Positions 37,867-48,990 of a DNA stretch of 64,000 nucleotides are shown piece by piece. The notes beneath the pieces were generated by a model. The model was not told the DNA's origin. It was given only the letters and a program-made list of their open reading frames with translations, and searched no databases. Numbering within the stretch: position 1 is the first letter of the stretch; every line of letters begins with the position of its first letter. Origin of the DNA: Amycolatopsis methanolica 239. GTDB taxonomy: Bacteria > Actinomycetota > Actinomycetes > Mycobacteriales > Pseudonocardiaceae. The DNA is taken from NCBI RefSeq assembly GCF_000739085.1, contig NZ_CP009110.1, positions 1,488,001 to 1,552,000 on the forward strand, read 5' to 3'. Both the position numbers and the translations under genes were made by a program.

Positions 37867-38487
37867 GTGACCAGCCCTCAGGACGAGTCGAAGACCCAGA
37901 ACCTGTTCACGGAATCCGCGTACTACCAACCCACCGAGAGCAGCAGCACCAGCATGCTCTCCGACGTCGAGGACCGGCCGTCGCCGCCGGCGAACCGCTA
38001 CCACGGCGGGATCGACTTCGGTCTGCTCGCGCTGCGGCTGGCGCTCGGGGTAATCCTCGGCGCGCACGGGTTGCAGAAGGTGTTCGGGCTGTTCGGCGGC
38101 CCCGGCATCGACGGCACGGCGCGGATGCTGGAGGCGATGGGCTACACGGCCCAGCCGACGCTGCTCGCGTGGATCACCGGGTTGAGCGAACTGATCGGCG
38201 CGGTGCTCGTCGTACTGGGCCTGTTCACCCAGATCGGCGCCGCCGCGATCCTCGGCGTCACCGTGAACATGATCTACGTCCAGTGGAGCAGCGGGTTCTT
38301 CGAACCGAACGGGTTCGAGTTCGAGCTGCTGCTGGCGACCGTTGCGTTCGCGCTGCTGTTCACCGGCTCCGGGCGGATCGCGCTGGACGTCAACACCCCG
38401 TGGCGGCGCCGCCCGGTGCCGTTCGGGTTGTTCTTCCTGCTGATCGCCGCCGCGGCGGCCGTCGTGGTCATCGTGCTGGCGCGCTGA
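37867..38487 (+). CDS. DoxX-family membrane protein
   Basis: A 206-residue protein with a polar N-terminal tail of about 60 residues and then four membrane helices: LLALRLALGVILGAHGLQKV begins the DoxX domain, and LIGAVLVVLGLFTQIGAAAI, FELLLATVAFALLFTGSGRI and LFFLLIAAAAAVVVIVLA follow. A -10-like TAACCT at 37854-37859 sits about 7 bases before the GTG, without a ribosome site, suggesting a leaderless transcript. The position matches Rv3005c, a DoxX-like protein linked to redox membrane complexes in mycobacteria. Confidence 0.85.
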   Translation: MTSPQDESKTQNLFTESAYYQPTESSSTSMLSDVEDRPSPPANRYHGGIDFGLLALRLALGVILGAHGLQKVFGLFGGPGIDGTARMLEAMGYTAQPTLLAWITGLSELIGAVLVVLGLFTQIGAAAILGVTVNMIYVQWSSGFFEPNGFEFELLLATVAFALLFTGSGRIALDVNTPWRRRPVPFGLFFLLIAAAAAVVVIVLAR

Positions 38488-38498
38488 ACAACGGAAAA

Positions 38499-38534
38499 GG
38501 GCCCCGGTTGCTCGCAGCCGGGGCCCTGTTTCTT
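38499..38534. terminator. Bidirectional intrinsic terminator between doxX and ilvD
   Basis: Arms GGGCCCCGG and CCGGGGCCC pair perfectly around a 10-base loop, with AAAA on the left and TGTTTCTT on the right. It serves both convergent genes: the DoxX gene ends at 38487 and ilvD ends at 38542. Confidence 0.85.
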
Positions 38535-38541
38535 GTCAGGC

Positions 38542-40386
38542 CTACTTGTTTGGGTCGCGCACCGCGCCGGTGTCGGCGGAGGTCGCCATCCGCGCGTAGG
38601 CGCGCAGGGCCGCGGTCACCGGCCGCTGGCGCTCCACCGGCTGCCACGGCCGCTCCGAGGCCTCCATCTTCGCCCGGCGCTCGGCCAGCACGTCGGCGTC
38701 CACCAGCAGCTCCAGCTTCCGCTCGTGCACGTCGATCAGGATCTGGTCGCCGTCCTGGACCAAGCCGATCGTGCCGCCCGACGCGGCCTCCGGCGAGATG
38801 TGCCCGACCGAGATCCCGGACGAGCCGCCGGAGAACCGGCCGTCGGTGATCAACGCGCACTTTTTGCCCAGCCCGGCGCCCTTGAGGAACGCCGTCGGGT
38901 GCAGCATCTCCTGCATGCCCGGGCCGCCTGCCGGACCCTCGTAGCGGACCACGAGCACCTCACCCGGCTGGATCTTCTTGCTCAGGATGACCGAGACGGC
39001 CTCCTCCTGGCTCTCGACCACGCGCGCCGGGCCCTGGAACCGCCAGAGCTCCTCGTCGATGCCCGCGGACTTGATCACCGCGCCGTTCTCGGCCAGGTTG
39101 CCGCGCAGCACCGCGAGCCCGCCGTCCTTGGTGTAGGCGTGCTCGATGTCGCGGATGCAGCCGTTGGCCGCGTCCGTGTCCAGCTCGGTCCACCGGTTCG
39201 ACGTCGAGAACGCCTCCGTGGTGCGGACCCCGCCCGGCGCGGCGTGGAACAGCTCGATCGCCTCCGGAGACGGCGACCCGCCACGGATGTCCCACGTGGA
39301 CAGCCACTGCTCCAGCGACGGCGAGTGCACCGCGTGCACGTCCGTGTTGAGCAGCCCGGCCCGGTTCAGCTCGCCCAGGATCGCCGGGATGCCGCCGGCC
39401 CGGTGCACGTCCTCCATGTGGTAGTCGGAGTTCGGTGCGACCTTCGACAGGCACGGCACGCGGCGGCCGATCTCGTCGATGTCGGAGATCGTGAAGTCGA
39501 CCTCGCCCTCCTGCGCCGCGGCCAGGATGTGCAGCACCGTGTTGGTCGAGCCGCCCATCGCCATGTCCAGCGCCATCGCGTTCTCGAACGCCTTGCGGTT
39601 GGCGATCGAGCGCGGCAGCACGCTGTCGTCGTCCTCGCCGTACCAGCGCTTGCACAGCTCCATGACCGTGCGGCCGGCGTCCTCGAACAGCTTGCGGCGG
39701 GCGGCGTGCGTGGCCAGCGTCGAGCCGTTGCCCGGCAGCGACAGGCCCAGCGCCTCGGTGAGGCAGTTCATCGAGTTCGCGGTGAACATGCCCGAGCACG
39801 ACCCGCACGTCGGGCACGCGGACCGCTCCACAATGGACAGCCCGTCCTCGTCGACAGCGGGGTTCGCCGAGGCGGAGATGCTGGTGATCAGGTCGGTCGG
39901 CGCGTGCGCGACGCCGTCCACGACCACCGCCTTACCGGCCTCCATCGGGCCGCCGGAGACGAACACCACCGGGATGTTCAGCCGCATCGCGGCGTTCAGC
40001 ATCCCGGGCGTGATCTTGTCGCAGTTGGAGATGCAGACCAGCGCGTCGGCCTGGTGCGCGTTGACCATGTACTCGACCGAGTCGGCGATGATCTCGCGCG
40101 AGGGCAGCGAGTAGAGCATGCCGCTGTGCCCCATGGCGATGCCGTCGTCCACCGCGATCGTGTGGAACTCGCGCGCCACGCCACCGGCCTCGCGGATCGC
40201 CCCGGCCACGATGTCGCCGAGGTCCTTGAGGTGCACGTGCCCGGGCACGAACTGGGTGTAGGAGTTGGCGATCGCGACGATCGGCTTGCCGAAGTCGCCG
40301 TCGGTCAGCCCGGTGGCCCGCCAGAGGGACCGGGCGCCCGCGGCGTTGCGGCCATGGGTGGTTGTTCGGGAGCGCAGAGCAGGCAT
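38542..40386 (-). CDS. ilvD: Dihydroxy-acid dehydratase
   Basis: A 614-residue iron-sulfur enzyme of valine, leucine and isoleucine synthesis that dehydrates 2,3-dihydroxy acids to 2-keto acids. Cluster and metal ligands are visible in [12 protein letters not shown] (Cys122) and [18 protein letters not shown]. The ATG at 40386 ([14 protein letters not shown]) is where the family normally starts; upstream frame has no conserved sequence. It sits convergent to DoxX and is separated from ilvBNC by the inserted permease operon. Confidence 0.95.
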   Translation of the reverse strand: MPALRSRTTTHGRNAAGARSLWRATGLTDGDFGKPIVAIANSYTQFVPGHVHLKDLGDIVAGAIREAGGVAREFHTIAVDDGIAMGHSGMLYSLPSREIIADSVEYMVNAHQADALVCISNCDKITPGMLNAAMRLNIPVVFVSGGPMEAGKAVVVDGVAHAPTDLITSISASANPAVDEDGLSIVERSACPTCGSCSGMFTANSMNCLTEALGLSLPGNGSTLATHAARRKLFEDAGRTVMELCKRWYGEDDDSVLPRSIANRKAFENAMALDMAMGGSTNTVLHILAAAQEGEVDFTISDIDEIGRRVPCLSKVAPNSDYHMEDVHRAGGIPAILGELNRAGLLNTDVHAVHSPSLEQWLSTWDIRGGSPSPEAIELFHAAPGGVRTTEAFSTSNRWTELDTDAANGCIRDIEHAYTKDGGLAVLRGNLAENGAVIKSAGIDEELWRFQGPARVVESQEEAVSVILSKKIQPGEVLVVRYEGPAGGPGMQEMLHPTAFLKGAGLGKKCALITDGRFSGGSSGISVGHISPEAASGGTIGLVQDGDQILIDVHERKLELLVDADVLAERRAKMEASERPWQPVERQRPVTAALRAYARMATSADTGAVRDPNK

Positions 40387-40599
40387 GCCAGCCAGATTAC
40401 GCCGGGTCCCGCGCGTCCCGATCAACCGGCGGCCCATCCCACACCGAATTCGGCGCATCACCTCCTCAGGTGAGGAAAACCCCAGGTCAGTGCGGTGTCC
40501 AGAGAGCGAGAAGCGGCGTAACCGGGCGCAATGCCGTCGGATACGCGGCCGAAATACGCGATTCCTAGCTTTCGCCGCATCCGAGCGAAGGGATCGGAT

Positions 40600-42123
40600 A
40601 TGGGCCTCGCTGACAACCCGGAAATGGAAGACTACTCACTGCGGTACACCCCGGCGGCGTTCCGGAAGTGGTCGCCGTGGATGGTGTTCCTGTCCTGCCT
40701 CGTCGGCATCTCCGCGATGGCGGGCTACGCACTCGACGCCGCGTTCGTCGACGCGTTCGGCTTCGCCAGCGCGCTCACCGGTTTCCTGGTCGCCGCGGCC
40801 GTGACGCTGCCGCTGACCCTGGTGATCGCGTTCGCGATCGCGCGCGGGCACGTGGACATCGACCTGCTGACCCGCGGCTCTGGCTTCGGCTACCTCGGAT
40901 CCACGCTGACCTCGCTGGTCTACGCCACCTACACGCTGATCTTCCTGGCCTACGAGGGCGTCCAGGCCTGGACGTGGCCGTGGATCGCGCTGATCGGGCT
41001 GGCGCTGGGCACCGCGGCGACCGCGCCGGATGCCGGGCACAACATGGTCCACCCGGCGACCGTGTCGCCGTCCGGTCTGGCCGGGATGACCGTGCTCGCG
41101 GTGTTCACGATCGCCGCCGCGCAGCTGTCGCTGGCCACCCAAGTGGGGGAGCAGGGCGACTACCTGCGGCTGATGCCCGACCCCGAACCAGGCAGGCGGG
41201 GGCGGTGGCGGCTCGCGGTGATCACGGGCGGGCCCGGCTTCGCGTTGTTCGCGGTGGGCATCTTCTTCGCCTCGACGCTGCTGGTCGGGTACGCCTCGAC
41301 GAAGATCGGCGCCGATCACGTCGGGGTGCCGGTGGACCTGTTCACGGCCGTCTACGAGCGGCTGACCGGGAACCACACCGTCGCGCTGGTCCTCGCCGGG
41401 GTCCTGGTGCTGCTGTCCCAGATCAAGATCAACATCATGAACACCTACTCGGGGTCGCTGTCCTGGTCGAACTTCTTCTCCCGGCTGCTGCACCGCCACC
41501 CCGGGCGCGCCGTGTGGGTGTTCCTGCAGGTCGGGCTGTCCCTGGTGCTGATGGAGATCGACATCTTCAGCCACATCGTCGAGGTGCTCGCCTGGTACTC
41601 GAACGTCGGTGTCGCGTGGATCGCGGCGATGGTGTCCGACCTGGTGATCAACAAGAAGTGGCTGAAGCTGGCCCCGCCGCAGCTGGTGTTCAACCGCGCG
41701 CACCTCTACAACGTGAACCCCGTCGGGGGCGGGTCGATGATCGTCGCCGGCGCCGTGTCGATGGTCGCCTACTACGGCGCGTTCGGCGCGGGCGCGGCCG
41801 CGTTGTCGCCGTTCATCGCGCTGGGCGTCGCGGTGGTGCTGCCGCCGATCGTGGCCGCCGCCACCCGCGGACGCTGGTACGTCGCCCGCGAGGCGGTGCT
41901 GCCCGCCGCAGACGAGCTGCCGTGCTCGGTGTGCGCGGGGAACTACGACCGCGACGACATGGCGAGCTGTCCCTTCCACGGCGGCACGATCTGCTCCCTG
42001 TGCCGCTCGACCGAGGCCGCCTGCCGGGACACCTGCAAACCCAGCGCGTGGCGGCCGCCCAAGGGTTCCGTGCCGCTCGGCATGCCGAAGTTCGCCCCCG
42101 ACAAGGAACTGGAGGTCGCCTGA
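40600..42123 (+). CDS. NCS1-family nucleobase/hydantoin-type permease with a cysteine-rich tail
   Basis: A 507-residue permease. About 12 membrane segments cover residues 30-440, with family features in [20 protein letters not shown] and [20 protein letters not shown]. After the last helix, the C-terminal tail holds seven cysteines and a histidine in CSVC, CPFH, CSLC and CRDTC, a spacing that looks like two zinc sites. The ATG at 40600 has GAAGGGA upstream. It heads an operon with an amidohydrolase, a GntR gene and an amidase, so the cargo is probably a nitrogen-rich heterocycle or ureide. Confidence 0.85.
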   Translation: MGLADNPEMEDYSLRYTPAAFRKWSPWMVFLSCLVGISAMAGYALDAAFVDAFGFASALTGFLVAAAVTLPLTLVIAFAIARGHVDIDLLTRGSGFGYLGSTLTSLVYATYTLIFLAYEGVQAWTWPWIALIGLALGTAATAPDAGHNMVHPATVSPSGLAGMTVLAVFTIAAAQLSLATQVGEQGDYLRLMPDPEPGRRGRWRLAVITGGPGFALFAVGIFFASTLLVGYASTKIGADHVGVPVDLFTAVYERLTGNHTVALVLAGVLVLLSQIKINIMNTYSGSLSWSNFFSRLLHRHPGRAVWVFLQVGLSLVLMEIDIFSHIVEVLAWYSNVGVAWIAAMVSDLVINKKWLKLAPPQLVFNRAHLYNVNPVGGGSMIVAGAVSMVAYYGAFGAGAAALSPFIALGVAVVLPPIVAAATRGRWYVAREAVLPAADELPCSVCAGNYDRDDMASCPFHGGTICSLCRSTEAACRDTCKPSAWRPPKGSVPLGMPKFAPDKELEVA

Positions 42124-42725
42124 TGAGCACCGCACTGCTGGTGGTGGACGTGCAGAACGGGTTCTGCCACCCGGACGGCTCGCTGCCGCGGCTGGGCCGG
42201 GCACTGGACGGCGCGGCGGCGGTGGCGAACACCGCGGTCGCGGTGGCTCGGGCCAGGGAAGCGGGCGTGCCGGTGGTCTTCACCCGGCACGTCTACCGGC
42301 CCGGCCGCGTGGACGAGGGTCCCCGGCTGGCCGAGCTGTCCGGCGGGCTGGCCGAGCTGCACGGCCTGGAACTGGGCACCCGGGCCGCCGACGTGGTCGA
42401 CGAGCTCGGCTGCACGGCCGCGGACCTGGTGGTCGACAAGGCCCGGTTCGACGCGTTCCTGTGGACCTCGCTGGATCCGCTGCTGCAGGGGCTCGGCGTG
42501 ACCGGACTGGTGGTCTGCGGCGTGGTGACCAACGTCTGCGTCGAGTCCACCGTGCGCGCGGCCTTCATGCGGGACTACCGCGTCACGCTGCTCGAGGACT
42601 GCTGCGCGGCGATGACCCGGCGGCAGCACGAGATCGGCGTCGAGATCATGCGCGACATCGGGTTCGCCGCGATCGCCTCGATCGGCGGCGGCTTCACCTT
42701 CGGTGCTCTCCCGGAGGCCGCGTGA
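42123..42725 (+). CDS. Isochorismatase-family cysteine hydrolase (biuret/ureide amidohydrolase type)
   Basis: A 200-residue cysteine hydrolase. The triad is Asp9 (LLVVDVQNGF), Lys106 (VVDKARFDAF) and Cys139 (TNVCVESTVR); the cis-peptide segment CGVVTNVC is intact. Relatives hydrolyse biuret, N-carbamoylsarcosine or ureidoacrylate. It starts in the permease stop codon (TGATG) and its own stop overlaps the GntR gene (GTGA), so the operon was originally tightly coupled. The substrate is inferred from neighbours only. Confidence 0.85.
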   Translation: MSTALLVVDVQNGFCHPDGSLPRLGRALDGAAAVANTAVAVARAREAGVPVVFTRHVYRPGRVDEGPRLAELSGGLAELHGLELGTRAADVVDELGCTAADLVVDKARFDAFLWTSLDPLLQGLGVTGLVVCGVVTNVCVESTVRAAFMRDYRVTLLEDCCAAMTRRQHEIGVEIMRDIGFAAIASIGGGFTFGALPEAA

Positions 42726-43533
42726 GCAGCGGTAACACGGCGGTGATTCCGTGGAGACCGAGCGGCAAACGACGCTCCTTAGCGTCCCCGGGAATGAGGA
42801 GTGCTGCACAGCGGGGTCACGAGGTGCGCCGGTTGCGGGACATGCTCCGCGCGGCCGTCCAGGGCGGCCGCTACGGCGACGGGCAGCTGCCTGGCGAGGC
42901 CGAGCTGATGGCGGCGCACCGCGCGTCCCGCGCCACCGTCCGGGAAGCGCTCTCCCTGCTCCGCGCGAAGGGGTGATCGAGCGCGTCCAGGGCATCGGCA
43001 CGAACGCGGTCGTCCGGCCGGCCGACGCACGGCTCGTCGAAGCCCACGGCGTGATCCGCCCGGACCAGCACAGCCTGCTCAACCGCCGCACCCGGCCCCG
43101 GCTGCTCGACCGCTCCGAGATCGCCGCGCCCGCCGTGGTCGCCGACCGGCTCGGCGTGCCTGCCGGAACCCCGTGCCTGCGCCTGGAGTACGTCGCGCTG
43201 CACCAGGAGGAGCCGGTCTGGCTCGCCACCAACTACGCCCTCTTCCCGGAGGCCGCGCGGTTGCGGGACTGTCCGTTCGTCACCGACTGGTACGCGCTCA
43301 TGGCCGACGCCGGCGTCGAGTCCGGACAGTCCGAGTTCATCATCGGCGCCGAGCCCGCCGACCCGCTCGTCGCCGCCGTGCTCGGCATCGCGCCCGGCGC
43401 GCCCGTTCTGGTCACCGAGCAGACCATCGCCGACCCCGCCGGGCGCCTGTTCGACCTGGCCTTCATCCACACCCGCGCCGACCGGTTCCGGTTCGTCTCG
43501 CGCGGCACCCGAGTCCCCGGGAGGGAAGCATGA
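42722..43533 (+). pseudogene. GntR-family regulator gene, frameshifted between HTH and UTRA domains
   Basis: The N-terminal winged helix (VRRLRDMLRAAVQGGRYGDG, LPGEAELMAAHRASRATVRE and ALSLLRAKG) ends at a TGA at 42974-42976. The effector-binding UTRA domain continues immediately in the next frame (VIERVQGIGTNAVVRPADAR, later FDLAFIHTRADRFRF). One missing base in the GAAGGGGTGATC stretch explains this. The gene is otherwise complete and linked to its neighbours by GTGA and ATGA overlaps. Confidence 0.85.
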
Positions 43534-44698
43534 TCCACACCGTCACCGACGCAGAGCCTGGTGCTCGACCCGGCGTGGGGCGCGGGCCGGGACGCGCCCG
43601 TCGTCGCCCGGCTCAAGGCCGCGGGCGCGGTCATCACGGGCAAGACCTCGACGATGGAGTTCGCCTGCGGGATGCCGGACGACACCAAGCCGTTCCCCAT
43701 GCCGCGCAACCCGTGGAACCCGGACACCTGGCCCGGCGGGTCCAGCTCCGGCACCGGCAGCGGGGTCGCGGCCGGGATGTTCCTGGCCGGGCTGGGCACC
43801 GACACCGCGGGCAGCATCTGCATCCCGGCGGCGTTCTGCGGGGTCAGCGGCCGGATGCCGACGTTCGGCCGGGTGCCGAAGTCCGGGTGTGTGCCGCTGG
43901 GCTACAGCCTCGACCACATCGGACCGCTGGCGCGCTCGGCGCGGGACTGCGCCGCGGTGCTGGAAGTGCTGGCCGGCCTGGACACCAGCGACCCGGACTG
44001 CGTGGACGCGCCGTTCAGCGCGCCCCGCCTTCGACGGCGACCTGTCCGGCCTGCGCATCGGGGTGGTGCGCGAAGGGCACTTCCCGGACCACGCGGATCC
44101 GGCGCTGGCCGGCGCGTTCGACGCGGCCGTCGCGGTGCTCGCCGAGCAGGGCGCGACGGTCGTGGAGGTCACGCTGCCGTACTGGCACGAGATGATCACC
44201 GCGGACATGGTGACCATGGGCTGCGAGGCGCTGGCCTACCACCGCGATGACCTAGCCGGCCGTTGGGGCGACTACTACGCGGCCACGCGCGCGATGTTGG
44301 TGACCGGGGCGATGGCGTCCGGCGCGGACTACGTGCAGGCCCAGCGGGTGCGCCGGGTCGTGCAGGACGCGCTGGCCCGGTTGTTCGAGACGGTCGACGT
44401 GATCGCCGCGCCGACGGCCGCGGTCGGCGCGCCGACCTTCGACAGCATCACCACACCCGGCGGGGGAGTCGACGTGAGCGAGCTGTTCTCGCTGATCTTC
44501 ACGCCGTACTGGGACAGCGTCGGCAACCCGGTTCTGGCCGTGCCGATGGGTTTCACCGCGGACGGGATGCCGTTGTCCCTGCAGCTGGCCGGCCCGGCCT
44601 TCGGCGAAGCGGCGATCCTGCGCGCGGGCGACGCGTTCCAGCAGAGCACCGACTGGCGCCTGCGGGTGCCGCGGCCGGCTGGCGTGGCCGCCGCCTGA
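43530..44698 (+). pseudogene. Amidase-signature enzyme gene with deletion and frameshift
   Basis: After a normal start (MIHTVTDA), the coding sequence jumps to LVLDPAWGAGRDAPVVARLK, which lies about 80-90 residues into amidases of this type; the missing part includes the catalytic lysine region. The rest has the nucleophile region (WPGGSSSGTGSG, GTDTAGSI). A single-base frameshift near 44030 then joins SAP to FDGDLSGLRIG. The end is intact (NPVLAVPMGFTADGMPLSLQ). It resembles AtzE/allophanate-hydrolase-like amidases and can no longer make an active enzyme. Confidence 0.85.
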
Positions 44699-44709
44699 AA
44701 GGAGAGACG

Positions 44710-44834
44710 ATGGACGACCTGACGATGGTGCGCGGCCGGCTCGACGCCCTCTACGACGTGCCGGAAGCCCGGTACACACCGACCCGGCGCTGCGCTTCCG
44801 CGCCGGCGCCCGCGTCGAGGACTGGGCCCGTTAG
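44710..44834 (+). pseudogene. Short remnant of the last gene of the amidase operon
   Basis: An ATG at 44710 with GGAGAG upstream opens MDDLTMVRGRLDALYDVPEA and a few more residues. Removing one AC from ACACAC at about 44775 restores TDPALRFRAGARVEDWAR and a TAG at 44832-44834. That would be a 40-residue protein or the front of a longer gene cut off by the convergent PH-domain gene. I do not recognise it. Confidence 0.45.
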
Positions 44835-45265
44835 TCCGACGCCTCGTCCGTGGTCTCGTCCAGGTCGTCGGTCAGGCCGCTCGGGTCCTTCATGCGGCCC
44901 TCGCTGACCAGGGAGATCACCGGCAGGTGGCGGGTGCGGACCGACGGCAGCGGGACCTCGCTGCCGTCGGTCAGCACCGCGCGGACCTTGGCCTTGTCGT
45001 TGATCGCCAGTCCCTTGAGCGAGGACCACGGCATCTCGCGGTGGCCGAACACCGTCCGCACGTCCAGGCCGCGCGCGGAGGCGACCGTGCGGGTGCGCAC
45101 CACGAAGACGAACAACCCGATCGGGACGACGTACATCAACCACAGCCCGGGTACGTCGGCGAACGCGGCGGGGATCATGCAGACCGCCAGGAACACGACG
45201 GCGAGCAGGGAGATCAGCGGGACGCGGAAGATCGCCTTCCGGCCCTGTTGCTCGGTTTCGGCCAC
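44831..45265 (-). CDS. PH-domain membrane protein (Cfp6-like)
   Basis: A 144-residue protein with two membrane helices (VPLISLLAVVFLAVCMIPAA and LWLMYVVPIGLFVFVV) followed by a bacterial PH-type domain (GLDVRTVFGHREMPWSSLKG, VRAVLTDGSEVPLPSVRTRH) and an acidic tail. The position next to ilvB on the opposite strand matches cfp6 (Rv3004) in M. tuberculosis. The function of this family is unknown. Its 3' end touches the decayed amidase operon. Confidence 0.85.
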   Translation of the reverse strand: MAETEQQGRKAIFRVPLISLLAVVFLAVCMIPAAFADVPGLWLMYVVPIGLFVFVVRTRTVASARGLDVRTVFGHREMPWSSLKGLAINDKAKVRAVLTDGSEVPLPSVRTRHLPVISLVSEGRMKDPSGLTDDLDETTDEASD

Positions 45266-45341
45266 GCCTCCATGGTGCCTCCCGCCCGCCGGGACGCCAC
45301 GGCCGGGTGTGCCCAGTATCCGGGATCACCGTCCCGCAGAG

Positions 45342-45370
45342 TTGACACTGTTCGACAGGACCCGTTAACG
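45342..45370 (+). promoter_or_regulatory. ilvB promoter
   Basis: A consensus -35 TTGACA (45342-45347) and a -10 TTAACG (45365-45370) are 17 bases apart. The predicted start is about 45375-45378, only a few bases before the leader-peptide GTG at 45379. Confidence 0.75.
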
Positions 45371-45378
45371 TCAGCGCC

Positions 45379-45426
45379 GTGAACCCGCAGATTGGCCTCG
45401 TACTTCCCCCGCGCGTCGACGCGTAG
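45379..45426 (+). CDS. ilvB leader peptide (attenuator)
   Basis: Fifteen codons from GTG to TAG encode MNPQIGLVLPPRVDA. Five of the fifteen residues are Ile, Leu or Val, using ATT, CTC, GTA, CTT and GTC; two of these, ATT and GTA, are AT-rich and look rare here. It has almost no 5' leader, so the ribosome would load directly on the transcript end. Stalling at these codons when branched-chain amino acids are short would favour an antiterminator fold. Confidence 0.8.
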   Translation: MNPQIGLVLPPRVDA

Positions 45427-45495
45427 GGACAATCGAACCCACCTGCGTCGACGCGCGACCCTCGTGCGACCTTGAAAGGTCGGCGGGGGTTTTTT
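45407..45495 (+). terminator. ilvB attenuator: competing repeats and terminator
   Basis: Two copies of GCGTCGACGCG (about 45412-45422 and 45435-45453 region) overlap the end of the leader peptide and the spacer and can pair with each other. They are followed by a hairpin at 45458-45490 with the inner stem CGACCTT/AAGGTCG and outer CCC/GGG pairs, then six T (45490-45495). This is the standard order for ribosome-mediated attenuation; ilvB starts 68 bases further on. Confidence 0.75.
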
Positions 45496-45562
45496 GTTGC
45501 CCACGCCAGCCCGACCCCCACCACCCGACGAGAAGCCCGACGAGACCCACGAGGCAGAACTG

Positions 45563-47425
45563 ATGACAAGCGCCACGTCGCGATCGGAAACGAAACCCGG
45601 AGCGAATCCGGCCGCCGCGTCGCCGGCCCAGCTCGGCAACCGCCCCAAGCCAGCCCCGCCCGCAGGCACGCCGGTCCGGGTGACCGGCGCGCAGTCGCTG
45701 GTGCGATCGCTCGAGGCGATGGGCGTCGAGGTGGTCTTCGGCATTCCGGGTGGCACCATCCTGCCTGCGTACGACCCGCTCCTGGACTCGACGAAGGTGC
45801 GGCACGTCCTCGTCCGCCACGAGCAGGGCGCCGGGCACGCGGCCACCGGGTACGCGCAGGCCACCGGCAAGGTCGGCGTGTGCATGGCGACCTCGGGTCC
45901 CGGCGCGACCAACCTGGTCACCCCGCTGGCCGACGCGAACATGGACTCCGTCCCGGTCGTTGCGATCACCGGCCAGCAGACCCGGCCGCTGATCGGCACC
46001 GACGCGTTCCAGGAAGCCGACATCTGCGGCATCACGATGCCGATCACCAAGCACAACTTCCTGGTCACCGACCCCATCGACATTCCGCGCGTGATCGCCG
46101 AGGCGTTCCACCTCGCCTCCACCGGTCGTCCCGGCCCGGTCCTGGTCGACATCCCCAAGGACGTGCTGCAGGAGACCACCTCGTTCTCCTGGCCGCCGGA
46201 GCTGCGCCTGCCCGGCTACCGGCCGACGCTGCGCCCGCACGGCAAGCAGGTCCGCGAGGCCGCGCGGCTCATCGCGCAGGCCCGCCGCCCGGTCCTCTAC
46301 GTCGGCGGCGGCGTGATCAAGGCGCAGGCCCACGCGCAGCTGAAGGAGCTGGCCGAGCTGACCGGCATCCCCGTGGTCACCACGCTGATGGCCCGCGGCG
46401 CGTTCCCCGACTCGCACCAGCAGCACCTGGGCATGCCCGGCATGCACGGCTCGGTCGCCGCGGTCGCCGCGATGCAGCGCGCCGACCTGCTGGTCGCGCT
46501 CGGCGCCCGGTTCGACGACCGGGTGACCGGTCAGCTGTCGTCGTTCGCGCCGGAGGCCAAGGTCGTCCACGCCGACATCGACCCGGCCGAGATCTCCAAG
46601 AACCGCAAGGCCGACGTGCCCATCGTCGGGGACTGCGCGGAGATCATCACCGAGCTGATCGACGCGGTGAAGGCCGAGACCGACCGCATCGGCGAGCCGG
46701 ACCTGGCCCCGTGGTGGACGCAGATCGACGCGTGGCGCCAGACCTTCCCGGCGGGCTACGAGTGGCCTGCCGACGGCACCCTCTCGCCGCAGTACGTCAT
46801 CGAGCGCATCGGCCAGATCGTCGGCCCGGACGCCGTCTACGCGGCGGGTGTCGGCCAGCACCAGATGTGGGCCGCGCAGTTCATCAAGTACGAGAACCCG
46901 CGCACCTGGCTCAACTCCGGTGGCCTCGGCACCATGGGCTACGCGGTGCCGGCCGCGATGGGCGCCAAGTTCGGCGTGCCGGACAAGCAGGTGTGGGCCA
47001 TCGACGGCGACGGCTGCTTCCAGATGACCAACCAGGAGCTGGCCACCTGCGCCATCGAGGGCGCGCCGATCAAGGTCGCCGTCATCAACAACGGCAACCT
47101 GGGCATGGTCCGCCAGTGGCAGAACCTGTTCTACGCCGAGCGGTACTCCAACACCGACCTCGGCACCCACAAGCACCGGATCCCGGACTTCACGCTGCTG
47201 GCCGAGGCGCTGGGCTGCGCAGGCCTGCGGTGCGAGACCAAGGACGAGGTCGACGACGTCATCCGCCGCGCGATGGAGATCAACGACCGCCCCGTCGTGA
47301 TCGACTTCGTGGTCGGCAAGGACGCCCAGGTCTGGCCCATGGTGGCGGCCGGGACCGGCAACGACGAGATCATGGCCGCGCGCGGCATCCGCCCGCTGTT
47401 CGAGGACGACGAGGTTTCGCAGTGA
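45563..47425 (+). CDS. ilvB: Acetolactate synthase large subunit
   Basis: A 620-residue ThDP enzyme that makes acetolactate or acetohydroxybutyrate. The catalytic Glu87 is in [16 protein letters not shown], the FAD-side region includes [20 protein letters not shown], and the ThDP-metal motif is [15 protein letters not shown] to [12 protein letters not shown]. The ATG at 45563 has GAGG 8 bases upstream. It is the first structural gene of ilvBNC and is controlled by the upstream attenuator. ilvN starts in its stop codon. Confidence 0.97.
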   Translation: MTSATSRSETKPGANPAAASPAQLGNRPKPAPPAGTPVRVTGAQSLVRSLEAMGVEVVFGIPGGTILPAYDPLLDSTKVRHVLVRHEQGAGHAATGYAQATGKVGVCMATSGPGATNLVTPLADANMDSVPVVAITGQQTRPLIGTDAFQEADICGITMPITKHNFLVTDPIDIPRVIAEAFHLASTGRPGPVLVDIPKDVLQETTSFSWPPELRLPGYRPTLRPHGKQVREAARLIAQARRPVLYVGGGVIKAQAHAQLKELAELTGIPVVTTLMARGAFPDSHQQHLGMPGMHGSVAAVAAMQRADLLVALGARFDDRVTGQLSSFAPEAKVVHADIDPAEISKNRKADVPIVGDCAEIITELIDAVKAETDRIGEPDLAPWWTQIDAWRQTFPAGYEWPADGTLSPQYVIERIGQIVGPDAVYAAGVGQHQMWAAQFIKYENPRTWLNSGGLGTMGYAVPAAMGAKFGVPDKQVWAIDGDGCFQMTNQELATCAIEGAPIKVAVINNGNLGMVRQWQNLFYAERYSNTDLGTHKHRIPDFTLLAEALGCAGLRCETKDEVDDVIRRAMEINDRPVVIDFVVGKDAQVWPMVAAGTGNDEIMAARGIRPLFEDDEVSQ

Positions 47426-47928
47426 CCAGGCATACGCTGTCCGTGTTGGTGGAGAATGTCCCCGGGGTGCTCGCCAGAGTCGCCGGGTTGTTCTCCCGTC
47501 GCGGTTTCAACATCGAGTCCCTCGCCGTCGGGCCCACGGAAAACCCCGAGGTGTCCCGGATGACGATCGTGGTCGCCGTTGAGGAGCTACCGCTCGAACA
47601 GGTGACCAAGCAGCTCAACAAGCTGGTCAACGTCATCAAGATCGTGGAGCTCGAGCCCGTCTCGTCGGTGCAGCGCGAACTGCTGCTCGTCAAGGTGCGG
47701 GCCGATGCCACCGTGCGCAGCCAGGTCCTCGAGACCGTCCAGCTGTTCCGTGCCAAGGTGGTCGACGTGTCGCCCGAGGCGCTCACCATCGAGGCCACCG
47801 GCACCGGTGAGAAGCTCGGTGCCCTGCTGCGCATGCTGGAGCCGTACGGCGTGCGTGAGATCGTGCAGTCCGGCATGGTCGCGGTCGGCCGGGGTCCCCG
47901 GTCGATCACCGCCTCCGCGCCCCGCTAG
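47422..47928 (+). CDS. ilvN: Acetolactate synthase regulatory subunit
   Basis: A 168-residue protein with an N-terminal ACT domain ([20 protein letters not shown] and [15 protein letters not shown]) and a C-terminal ALS_ss_C domain ([20 protein letters not shown]). It binds valine and confers feedback inhibition on IlvB. The GTG at 47422 overlaps the ilvB stop (GTGA). Confidence 0.96.
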   Translation: MTRHTLSVLVENVPGVLARVAGLFSRRGFNIESLAVGPTENPEVSRMTIVVAVEELPLEQVTKQLNKLVNVIKIVELEPVSSVQRELLLVKVRADATVRSQVLETVQLFRAKVVDVSPEALTIEATGTGEKLGALLRMLEPYGVREIVQSGMVAVGRGPRSITASAPR

Positions 47929-47938
47929 CAGTTTTTAA

Positions 47939-48976
<1,038 letters not shown>

Positions 48977-48990
48977 GTTTTGTGTGCGAA

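Noticed and set aside
40387..40599. Possible GlnR box (GTAAC near 40520) upstream of the permease operon
   Set aside because: Nitrogen control would fit the operon, but only one half-site matches and the spacing of the second is poor.
44710..44834. Assigning the remnant to the AtzG-like (DUF4089) family by position
   Set aside because: Position after an amidase suggested it, but the residues do not match the family pattern that I know.
45472..47928. An 818-codon frame covering ilvB and ilvN
   Set aside because: Only its last part, in the ilvN frame, is real; the rest is the shadow of ilvB.
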